Origin: Euphorbia lathyris
Taxonomy: Eukaryota; Streptophyta; Magnoliopsida; Malpighiales; Euphorbiaceae
Direction of reading: 5' to 3'
Length of the DNA stretch: 64,000 nucleotides
Assembly (NCBI RefSeq): GCF_963576675.1
Contig: NC_088918.1
Location: 39,589,501 to 39,653,500 of the forward strand
Shown: one piece after another, positions 55,550 through 64,000 of the stretch
How the letters are laid out: each line of letters begins with the position of its first letter
Numbering within the stretch: position 1 is the first letter of the stretch
Program-made: the position numbers and the translations under genes
Notes under the pieces: model-generated
What the model saw: only the letters and a program-made list of their open reading frames with translations
The model's database searches: none
Told to the model about the DNA's origin: nothing

Positions 55550-56690
55550 AATACCCCCAAATTGAATCTTTGCTTGTCCTCAAGCAACCAAATGTAAGAA
55601 AAAATAATTTAACAGAAGAAGAGTTAGGAATGAAATATTACAGAGAATGATCATGGAGAAAAGAAATTGTTTTGTTCAGCGGGGTAGTTGACAGATGCGA
55701 GCTATGATCTCATTGAAAAGTTAAAGCCTGTTTTCAACTGTGTGCCTTTAATCGAAAAATTCCTTAAAGCTTAAAATTAGACTTCTTCTTTCACAAGGAG
55801 CAACCAACTCGCCAGACATGCCTCACTAAGGACTGGAATAATTCACTCACTCTCGTATGGCATTTATTTACCATAGGAAAAAAAAGAATGCAACTTCACT
55901 CCTTAGCTCAGTCACCACACCCTTAGGGTGTGAGTTTGCCTTTTGGTCCTGAATCTATGGGTCAAAATTCTTCCAAACATAGTCCAAAGGACTTGACAAA
56001 AGTTGTAATGTTAGGCTCAGGTTTTGGTTTGACAATGAGAAGCTATTTAAGTGTATAAATTCTGTCTTTATGCAAATTATTTAACCTACTCAGCTTTCAA
56101 CCTCTTAGCATTTCTTTCCTTACCCGACCCACACAGCCTGATTCTCATAACAAACTACTCTTTCTATTCATAGTGAACAATCATTAAAGATTTCCCCATC
56201 CAAACACATTATTCCCAGGTCCCTTTCTATTTTTACTTTAGCACCATCTGCTCAATCGCCTTTGTTTTCATGATTTGTGTATCTTTAAAAGCACATAATT
56301 TTTAAATTAAGCAGCTGGATTTGAAGCACAAGACAGAATTCAGGGTATTTAGGAATATTAGTGAAAGGAAGGGGTTTCTTTGCGTGGTTTTTAGAAAGAA
56401 CAGGTTATGGCTCAAGTTGGTTATCCTAAAATTTTGAGTGCAAAGCACATGTGGCTTTTTATGTAGCGGAAAGGGAATCTAATTGCCTTTTTCCTCCTAT
56501 GATTGTTAAAAAGAATCTCCATTTCAACAGGGGCAAACCAAGGCAAATTCTCCCTAAAGATAGTGAGTGCTGGTGTAGACACCGAGTCGGAGGACCTGTG
56601 ACGAAAACCTGAAACAAGACGGTCGAAGCGATTGATTCCGGAAGTTTTGAAAAATATATAAAGAATAATAAGCTGAGGAAAATTAACGGC
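55550..56690 (-). mobile_element. Internal non-coding part of the gypsy element
   Basis: Minus strand, next to the polypurine tract: GCTTGAGGACAAGCAAAGAT lies just before CAATTTGGGGG, a pairing common near the 3' end of plant gypsy elements. The rest is AT-rich without an open frame. The junction with the GC-rich sequence starting near 56690 is not resolved. Confidence 0.45.
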
Positions 56691-56999
56691 ACGACGCGGG
56701 CACGCAACGGCATCCCGCACGCGGACGACGATGGTCGAACGCCCGCTTGACAGCTCGAGACGTGCGCGCGGCGTCCGTCGGACGCACCGCGAGTGGCACG
56801 CTCTCGACGCCCGAGCAATGCCTGGGACCGCTGGCGGTGCGCACGCTCGTGGGCCGTTGAGCACACGTGCCTGGCAGCGCGAGGCGCGCGTTCGGCGGCC
56901 GCGACGTGCGAACGTCTAGCTGCGCGGAACGCGCGCTCGGCGGCCACAGGTGCACGCGTCCGACGGCGCGGGGCACGCCCCGAGGGTCGCCGGACGGGC

Positions 57000-57180
57000 A
57001 CCCAACCACATCGGGCGGACGCCCGACGAGGGTTGGGCGCGGGCGCCCAACCTCGCGTTGGGCGCTCGCCCAACGCCGTTGGGCGGCCGCCCAACAAGGT
57101 TGGGCGGTAGCCCAACACTAGGTTGGGCGGCCGCCCAACCACAATGGGCGACGCCCAATTTTTTTTAGGCGTCGCCCATT
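57000..57180. repeat. Palindromic ttgggcggccgcccaa repeats
   Basis: The perfect palindrome gttgggcggccgcccaac occurs at 57078-57095 (with a mismatch at one edge) and 57122-57139. Between and around them are half-forms such as gttgggcggtagcccaac, gttgggcgctcgcccaac and tgggcgacgccca. All are 14-20 bp self-complementary units spaced about 20-25 bp apart. Confidence 0.8.
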
Positions 57181-57185
57181 GTTTC

Positions 57186-57219
57186 GGGATCCGTTTCCCT
57201 ATATAAGGGCACGGATCCC
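57186..57219 (+). promoter_or_regulatory. TATA box inside nested palindromes (Ogre-type LTR)
   Basis: gggatccgt (57186-57194) and acggatccc (57211-57219) are perfect inverted arms. Between them ccctatataaggg is itself nearly palindromic and contains the TATA sequence. Confidence 0.65.
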
Positions 57220-59553
57220 AAGGTGAAGGGGGGCCCTTTTTTGGGGAGGAAAAACTTTCTCACTCTAAACATTTTTAGAGAGAGTGGATTTTTTTGAGAA
57301 AAATATTTTTTTTCCTCAAAAATTCCAAATTTCCTAAGTTCAATTTTTATTAAAATCGGGAGCTCGCGGTTCGTGGAATCAATCGGCTTCGACTGTCAGA
57401 TACCGAATCAAAGGTATTATCCGAGGACTAGACTCTTTATTTTATTTAATTTATTTCTCTCCTTCTATTTTTTTTATGCTATAGTTTTTATTCCTTTAGT
57501 CATTTATTTATTTTGTCACGTTTTATTTAGTTAGCGTATTTATTTAATTTTCACTTCGTGTTAAATAAAATTCGGTTTTGTGTTTAAATAAAAACCTCAT
57601 TTTGGATATCCCAATACGAACCGTGATCCGATAAAAAGGTAGTTCGGGTATCGAAAATGTTGTAATTATAAGTTTTTGATTTAAAAGAGGTTTCCAAATA
57701 ACGTTTTAAAATAAAAACATCGTTTTAGGAACTTCCGTTTTCGACTATGATCCATCTTTGGTAGTTCGGAAGTCCAAAACGATTGAATTAGATTTAATTT
57801 AATGCTTTCGAATAAATCTGAAAAATGTTGGAGTGCTGCTGTTATTTGCCAATTCTGTCACTAAAGGCTGTTTACCGACGGATTTTCCGTCGGTAAATCT
57901 GCCAAAATGTAAAAAATGTCATTTCAGTCCCTTTTTCTTAAGTTTTAGACTTTTAATCCTTAGTGTATATATATATGATTATGTAATATGTTCTTTTCAA
58001 ATTGTTTTAAAACTTTAACATATATAATTATTTTAGGAGATTGGTATTCCATTTTTATTCTAATTTTTTTATATATGTACATATTACTTTCTTTTTTATT
58101 ATTATTCATTTAAATTACATTAAATTCTATTTTAAATGTTATTTACTTGGGCATTTTGGGAGATAATTAGTAGATATTGGGGGATGAACATCTAGTCTTT
58201 TTGACATTAGGATTATATTAGTTATGTATATATATAGTTTTGGGGTATATTTGGGTTATCTTAATTATTGTTAAATAAAATTATTTTGAGTGATAAATGC
58301 TATTTTCTTATTTATGAATTTCATTCACTATTTTCTTATGTTTAAAGTATAAATATATTATTTTCATTATTCTTTCTTATATATGTATTAGATAGTATAT
58401 TTTATTTTACTCTTATTTTATGTCTTTTGGGCTAAAATGTGTAAATATATATCTATATTATTTTCTTTATTTCTTTTGGTCATTTATAAGTCCATGTTTC
58501 AAATGGGCTTCACTTGGAAAAATTAATTTTTGGGCCTAAATGTGTTTATTGATGTAATTATAATGGTTAGAGAGTCCATTAAATAAGTGGGGAAAATAAG
58601 TCACAAAAAGAGAGTTTTCAATTAAATTATTTAAGCTAATGAGCTTTCTTAGATCTCTAATGTAGATAAATAGAGTCGTTTTTGTTAGCATTTCAAACCG
58701 TCTTCAAAACACCACGTTTTAAAACCTTAGTCCGTTCCAAAGGCGGATTAAAGGATTATTGTAATTAAAATCGTTTTCGTTGTGAATAATAGAATTTTCG
58801 AATCACTTTCTTAAAGAATTTGTACAAAATAAAATTGACTTGTATGTTTAAGCACGTTTTCTCGTTAAAAGGTTTTTATCACAAACGTCTTCAAATACTC
58901 GAGTCATTCCAACGGCGATTCGGGTAAACTTCATCCAACGGGGCTTTAAAACGCACCTCAATCGTTCCAACGACGATTAAGGCGCGAACCATGTAATAAA
59001 CATCGTTTTGGGGAAATAAGTTAATGTAGAATAGACACACAACATAACATTTAAATACGGTTGTAAATAAATCACTTCTTTCTTCCCCCTCTCTGTGTAT
59101 GTATAAACATAAATGGGTGATTCTTTACCGATGTGGCTTTTCAATATCATATGCTCAAAACGGTTTCCAAAAAGAGAAAGAAAAGGGTTTCAAATGAATT
59201 TTAAACTTAAAGAAGTATACGATTAGTCCGTTATCGCCTAACATGCTGAGTAGGAGGCCGGTGGTTCATAACCGGGCGATGTCGGGGTGCCTAGTAGCAT
59301 TTCTCTGGAAAGGAGCTAGCCTTCTCGGCTCGTACCTAAGTTTCCCGAACCCACACCAGTCTCCCGCAAGGGATCGGTGTTCATTTTCCCATTCGTGGGT
59401 GGCGACTCTTCCATATCTCCGAGCTCCGGTCCTACCGAGCAGCTTGATTCCACGATTGGTTGCTTTCGGCGCCAATCACCGCTTACGTCGCCATGAGGTT
59501 GTCCACCCCCCGGTCCGCCCGGGAGATTAGGCCGCGGCACCTCGTCTAACAAG

Positions 59554-59570
59554 TGGCGACTCTGCTGGGG
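59554..59570 (+). other. Primer-binding site, Tat/Ogre type
   Basis: TGGCGACTCTGCTGGGG, the form known from Ogre-like elements (tRNA-Arg in the literature as I recall). It is two bases from the LTR end. Confidence 0.75.
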
Positions 59571-60889
59571 AAGCGAGAAATTTGATTCTGGAAGGCATAC
59601 ACTAAGCCCTTAACGGGGACGGATCGTTTTACTTCTTTTCGTATGCATTCACGAGCATTATTGCAAACCCTTTGGGTAATTTCCACGAAACCTCTAGCGA
59701 GAGTCCATTCGTCGCTCGAAAGAGGCTAGCGTAAGTTCCCCCTTACAGTAAGGTGCCAGAGGGTCCCCATCCATTCGTTAGGGGCGAATCTGTGCGGTCC
59801 TGTGAGGTCCCGCGGTCAGCCGTGTCAGCATATAGTAGCCTTAGAAGTTTCCATAGGATTACCCGTTACTATTTTTGATGTGATAAATGAATCAGTTCGT
59901 GTTTTCAAACCGCCATGATACGTGTCTAATCCTAAATTATGTAAAGAAAATGAGACGATGCGTTAATATATACTCATGAATCGACATACTAATTACCCTA
60001 AAACATCGAAACGATTTGAACTAAAGACGACTTAGTCATCTCATATGAATGAACATGTGCGACCCGCCTTGTCCCTTTCGGTGTCCCGACGAAGGCACGT
60101 GTTCAGGAAATACATTATGACGTAAGCACGTATTAGTATGAATCGGTTCGGTGTTAAGGATAATTACATTTTGATACAAAAGACTATATTAACGGTAGCC
60201 GTTATTCACATTCTTTAAATAAATTAGGATAAAACGAGATCACGACGAAACGAAAACGAAGAACATTTCTGTTTCGAACGACCTTGTTGTAACGTGAAAA
60301 GTTTCGCACAAGTAGCCCGTCCCTTCCGAATAAAAGACGAGCTTTTACGTTATGCCTTGTGTCATTCTTAGGAGAAATGGACGTGTCCGCAAAAGGTGAC
60401 TAAGAAAACAAAGAAAAGAAAAATGAACTAATCGACCAAAATCATTCTAAATCTACGATATATGTTAATCCCGCGAGTAGTTAAAGAAAATAAACCAATG
60501 TCGTTGAATACGTGCCTCGGACGAGAGTATACCCCATTTAAAATCTCGAAGCCGAATTAAGCCAAACCATATAATTGCGCCATATGGACGAGACTGTGGG
60601 TTTTGACTAACAACTCGATCGTTTCGACCGTTACCAAAACTGCAAGAAATATGGCCCGATATACGTGTTTGCTTAAATTCGCGCCTAACGGTGATATCCT
60701 CGCTTCGAACAAACACGCGATTCAATGAAACGTTTATTTTCTATAACCACACTGAGATGATATATCCCGTAGATTGGGAGGAACAAAGAGTTGTAATTAG
60801 CCGAAAGATTATCGTGCGCTCAAAATAAGACTCGCCGTCTTTTCACGTAGCAAAATGAGCGAACGAATTCTCGACGCTAAGAACAAACA
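59571..60889 (+). mobile_element. Untranslated leader of the Ogre-type element
   Basis: Follows the primer-binding site and has no gag or other recognised protein in the 1.3 kb before the Angela-type LTR at 60890. Small frames show no family. Large leaders are normal for Ogre-like elements. The Angela-type element appears to be inserted here. Confidence 0.5.
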
Positions 60890-62673
60890 CGTTAACCGTT
60901 ATTTCATACAAAGAGGGATAAGAAGAAATACCTTTTAGATTTTCTATCTACCGTTGCAAACGAAGTGCCCACAACTCTTACTTCGAGTTCTCAAGCACAA
61001 AACAAAATAACAGAAGACCAAGTTAGAATCAACCGTTTATTAACAACCAAAGTAGATTGTCTCTAATTAATCAACACAAGATCAAGGATAAAGAGAAAGA
61101 GATGAAAATCAATTGAACGGAAGGAAGCGGTGGAAAATCTCGTCCTCGAGCTAGGGGTCGAAATTCTCTCTCTTAATGCTAGGGTAGAATTCGAAATTCT
61201 CTAGCTTAATTGCCTAGGGTTGAATTCGAAATTCACATAGGGGGTATTTATAAACTCTCATGTATCTAATCCTTAGTTAGATAGAATTAGGTTATTGAAT
61301 AAGAATTTAATTCGGAATAGAATTCTTTAATTATTATCCATTAATAAAAAGGATAATATCAATAACCTTATTGGATAATAATAGGAGTAATATAATCTAA
61401 TTAAAACTCCTAACTTATTTATCCTTTAATTAATTTAATTCATAATCCTAATCTAATTAGGATTTGATAAAATCAAATTAATTATTTATGTATTTAACAT
61501 ACATAAAATCGCCCCCCCCCCCCTTTAGCAATGGGCCTTATTGGGCTCAGTTGGGCTTCCGTCAATTAATTAGCATCTGTCTCTTTTTTGGGTTCCAAGT
61601 CTTATGTGTGACCCATTAGGTTCTTATTGCTACTAGCCGTATGCAACTTATTAAATTAAATTTCAAAGAATTATATTTAATCTTTGCATAACGGAATGAT
61701 GTATAAAGTATGTGATTAGCAAGTCCGTAATCATTCCCCTAGAGCTATAAGAAGACAGGTTGATTCTGTCGTTGACCTTTCCGTATTAGTTACGGTATAA
61801 TTCGATCCTTTATCAACTACGTCCTTGAACTGAATCTTATGACTATGGGTAATGTCAAGTCACATATAGCGAGATGTTCGTTTTACTTGTTCTGGCCGAG
61901 TCAACTCCAATTATATAGGTTAAGAGAAATCTCATTTCAATCTTAAGCTATCACCTTGCAAGGATTTAGAGTCAAGACTTCCACAAGCGATCCATGGACA
62001 TATCTCCCATTTATCGGGAGTGATAAATGCTCAATCCAATGTATAACGATCCCGCAATCACTTCCTGTGATACCCAACCTCTGCTGTTCACACCCCAGAG
62101 TCATCTCTGTTAAGGACCATGTTACAACAGGATCAAAGTGTCACATTCAGTAATCCAGAATGACCAATTAACATTCATTTGAGTCTGAGGATTATTTATA
62201 CCTATTAATACCAATGAGATGAACAGGTGACAAGGATGAATCTACCCATCCTGTTATCTCAAGTCGGGTCCCCAATCCTAATGAACTACTTTTCATCGGA
62301 TCCATGTAACTGTCCAGATATCTATATATATGAAGCTTGTGAGATCAGCTTTCTGTCGGACAGAAGACATTGTTACATGCAAGTCTCAATAGTGATATGT
62401 CAATCCTAAACATATTACTTGACTTGGGGTGGTTTTAAGTTTATTAGTTTATTACAAAGTTTCGTCTCACTTCATGCTTGTATGAACACTTTATAATCAC
62501 TTTAAACAAACTTACGGATTTCCTTTTATTAGACTTTATTTAGTGCTTAAAAGGGATTGCCTTTATATAGTTATAAAATATATATCTCATTAAAACAAAT
62601 GATATAAAGAACACTTCATTTACATTAAGTTTGTATCCTAGAACAATTGTCTATAGGACACTAAACCCTAACA
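60890..62673 (-). repeat. 3' LTR of the Angela-type element, about 1.78 kb
   Basis: On the minus strand it begins TGTTAGGGTTTAGTGTCCTA at 62673. The opposite end is set by alignment with 22991 (gttaaccgttatttcatac against gttaattgttatttcatac); there the expected TG reads CG. A minus-strand TATA sequence (GTTTATAAATACC) is at about 61243-61255. A C-run lies at 61512-61523. Confidence 0.8.
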
Positions 62674-62686
62674 TACTCCCACTTGG
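62674..62686 (-). other. Polypurine tract of the Angela-type element
   Basis: Minus strand CCAAGTGGGAGTA, directly before the LTR start TGTTAGGG and one base after the pol stop codon. It primes plus-strand DNA synthesis in these elements. Confidence 0.8.
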
Positions 62687-62687
62687 A

Positions 62688-63998
62688 CTAAAGCCAATTG
62701 TTTCTATAACTTATCCCAGTAGAAGTTAGATGACGATCATGTACTTTCTGGGTTAAGGGCTTTGTCAACGGATCTGCAACGTTGTCCTCTATGGGTACTC
62801 TTTCTATTCTCACATCTCCTCTTGCCACAATTTCTCTTATAATGTGGTATCGCTTTAGGTAATGCTTGGATGCATTATGAGACCGTGGTTCCTTTGCTTG
62901 CGCAATGGCTCCATTGTTATCACAGTACAGTGTAATGGGATTTACAATGTCAGGCACCACACCTAGTTCAGTAATGAACTTCCTAATCCAAACCTCTTCC
63001 TTCGCTGCTTCCGCAGCAACGATATACTCTGACTCGGTCGTAGAGAAAGCTATGCTTCCTTGCTTGGAACTCTTCCAGCTGACCGCGCCCCCATTCAAGA
63101 TAAACATGTATCCTGATTGGGATTTAAAATCGTTCTCATCTGTGAGATGACTTGCATCTGAAAATCCTTCTATTTTCAGATCCCCTTCTCCGTACACTAG
63201 AAACATATCTTTAGTTCTTCTCAAGTACTTAAGAATGTTTTTGACGGAAATCCAGTGCTCGTCTCCCGGATTTCCTTGGTAACGACTCGGTATACTTAAC
63301 GCGAACGCTACGTCAGGTCTAGTGCATAGCATAGCATACATAATCGAACCGATTGCATTGGCGTACGGGACTACAGCCATGCGCTTCTTATCATCATCGG
63401 TTTTAGGACATTGATGATTGTTTAACTTTACTCCATGTAGCATGGGTAAGTTACCTCGTTTCGATTCAAGCATGCTAAACCGCTTTAGCACCTTTTCGAT
63501 GTATGTAGCCTGTGAAAGACCAAGCAGTCTTCGTGATCTATCTCTGTAGATCTTTATACCAAGTATATAAGCCGCTTCACCGAGGTCTTTCATTGAGAAG
63601 TTACTAGATAACCAAACTTTTACCGACTGTAATAGAGCTATGTCATTTCCCATTAATAATATATCGTCCACATATAATATCAGAAATGCTACAGAGCTCC
63701 CACTTGCTTTCTTGTAAATACAAGCTTCTTCGCAATTTTGTTCGAAACCAAATTGTTTTATGGTTTCGTCAAAACGCTTGTTCCAGCTTCTAGATGCTTG
63801 CTTGAGTCCATAAATGGATCTCTGAAGTTTGCAAACCTTGTTTGCATCCTTTGATATGAAACCTTCAGGTTGCATCATATATACATCCTCAAGCAGGTTT
63901 CCGTTTAGGAAAACTGTTTTCACATCCATTTGCCAAATCTCGTAATCGTAGTGAGCGGCAATAGCAAGCATTATTCTGATTGATTTGGACATAGCCAC
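62688..63998 (-). CDS. Copia polyprotein, RT and RNase H part (Angela-type)
   Basis: The frame is open from the right edge of the window to a TAG at 62688-62690. At the edge the sequence reads VAMSKSIRIML, so this is the interior of a longer pol and the true start is outside. RT motifs in order: WQMDVKTVFLNGNL, YGLKQASRSWNKRFD, ILYVDDILLMGND (catalytic YVDD), FSMKDLGEAAYILGIKI, CTRPDVAFAL. RNase H motifs: IEGFSDASHLTDENDFKSQS, STTESEYIVAAEAAKE, LYCDNNGAIAQAKEPRSHN and DNVADPLTKPLTQ. The AKEPRSH and DNVADPLTKPL text is like BARE-1/Angela. The enzymes copy the element RNA into DNA within particles. No stop or shift is seen in 437 codons. Upstream gag, protease and integrase are out of view. Confidence 0.93.
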   Translation of the reverse strand: MAMSKSIRIMLAIAAHYDYEIWQMDVKTVFLNGNLLEDVYMMQPEGFISKDANKVCKLQRSIYGLKQASRSWNKRFDETIKQFGFEQNCEEACIYKKASGSSVAFLILYVDDILLMGNDIALLQSVKVWLSSNFSMKDLGEAAYILGIKIYRDRSRRLLGLSQATYIEKVLKRFSMLESKRGNLPMLHGVKLNNHQCPKTDDDKKRMAVVPYANAIGSIMYAMLCTRPDVAFALSIPSRYQGNPGDEHWISVKNILKYLRRTKDMFLVYGEGDLKIEGFSDASHLTDENDFKSQSGYMFILNGGAVSWKSSKQGSIAFSTTESEYIVAAEAAKEEVWIRKFITELGVVPDIVNPITLYCDNNGAIAQAKEPRSHNASKHYLKRYHIIREIVARGDVRIERVPIEDNVADPLTKPLTQKVHDRHLTSTGISYRNNWL

Positions 63999-64000
63999 AG

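Larger units (their letters stand above)
56690..59551 (+). repeat. Large Tat/Ogre-type 5' LTR (left end not resolved)
   Basis: The right end is firm: ...cctcgtctaaca at 59551, two bases before a primer-binding site. A TATA sequence (ccctatataaggg) at 57198-57210 is preceded by a very GC-rich block with palindromic repeats (56690-57180). The stretch 59225-59551 (aaccgggcgatgtcggggtg, gggtggcgactcttccatat, cccccggtccgcccgg) is the kind of GC-rich U5 end I recall in Ogre elements. Long frames in 56421-57168 on both strands arise from high GC and are not genes. The left border could lie anywhere between about 55600 and 56900. Confidence 0.65.
60890..64000 (-). mobile_element. Angela-type copia retrotransposon (3' part in view)
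   Basis: On the minus strand: pol (63998-62688), a polypurine tract (62686-62674), then the 3' LTR (62673-60890). The element continues beyond the right edge. The open pol frame suggests a younger insertion than most elements here. The LTR at 22991-24758 is a relative. Confidence 0.9.

Noticed and set aside
56421..57168. Several overlapping long frames (up to 227 codons) rich in R, A, P and G
   Set aside because: Open on both strands in up to three frames at once in a GC-rich palindromic block; this is a composition effect in an LTR.
59243..59552. Overlapping plus- and minus-strand frames near the Ogre primer site
   Set aside because: They lie in the GC-rich U5 end of the LTR, lack family motifs and contradict each other.

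Overview
This is a window of nuclear DNA from a flowering plant, most likely a eudicot. The evidence is AT-rich spacer DNA, GT-AG introns, an R2R3-MYB gene and a THO-complex gene of plant type, and plant-specific transposon lineages (copia Tork-, Sire- and Angela-like, gypsy Tat/Ogre-like, plant L1-type LINEs, hAT, Tourist and Mutator-like elements). I found only two conventional host genes in 64 kb, both on the minus strand. One is an R2R3-MYB transcription factor of the MYB9/MYB107 type (13217-15252). The other is THO complex subunit 7 (coding exons within 46496-47923, with a 5' UTR intron upstream).

Layout. 1-1589: LTR-element debris and the 5' part of a minus-strand copia element. 1590-8640: a Mutator-like terminal-inverted-repeat element holding a 1.25-kb imperfect palindrome, split by a 5.4-kb LINE with a 16-bp target duplication. 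8641-13200: AT-rich spacer with a 30-bp minisatellite and a foldback element with GC-rich hairpins. 13217-15320: the MYB gene and its promoter. 15350-22900: spacer with an exactly delimited hAT element (8-bp duplication), a LINE 3' fragment, a Tourist-like MITE and a decayed copia RT. 22991-34900: LTR debris, including a 1.77-kb LTR copy, a deleted Tat-like element with 250-bp LTRs, and a gypsy-type ORF interrupted by a CCCC-rich MITE. 34941-38150: a deleted copia element carrying a hAT MITE. 38369-43750: a second full-length LINE with a 15-bp target duplication. 46496-48260: the THO7 gene. 50165-64000: a stack of a Mutator-like terminus, a Sire-type copia 5' half, a gypsy 3' LTR, a large Tat/Ogre-type LTR, and an Angela-type copia element that runs off the right edge with an open pol frame.

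The two host genes are unrelated to each other: one is probably a suberin-type developmental regulator, the other a housekeeping mRNA-export factor. Everything else is mobile-element history, and several insertions can be ordered by nesting. I did not find a convincing new functional system. The most unusual items are the long palindrome inside the Mutator-like element, the GC-rich hairpin element, a 34-bp retro-insertion with a 12-bp target duplication, LINE stop codons that lie on an AATAAA signal, and a TATA box inside nested palindromes in the Ogre-type LTR. Boundaries called from duplications seen in the sequence are firm. Lineage names rest on remembered family features and were not searched.
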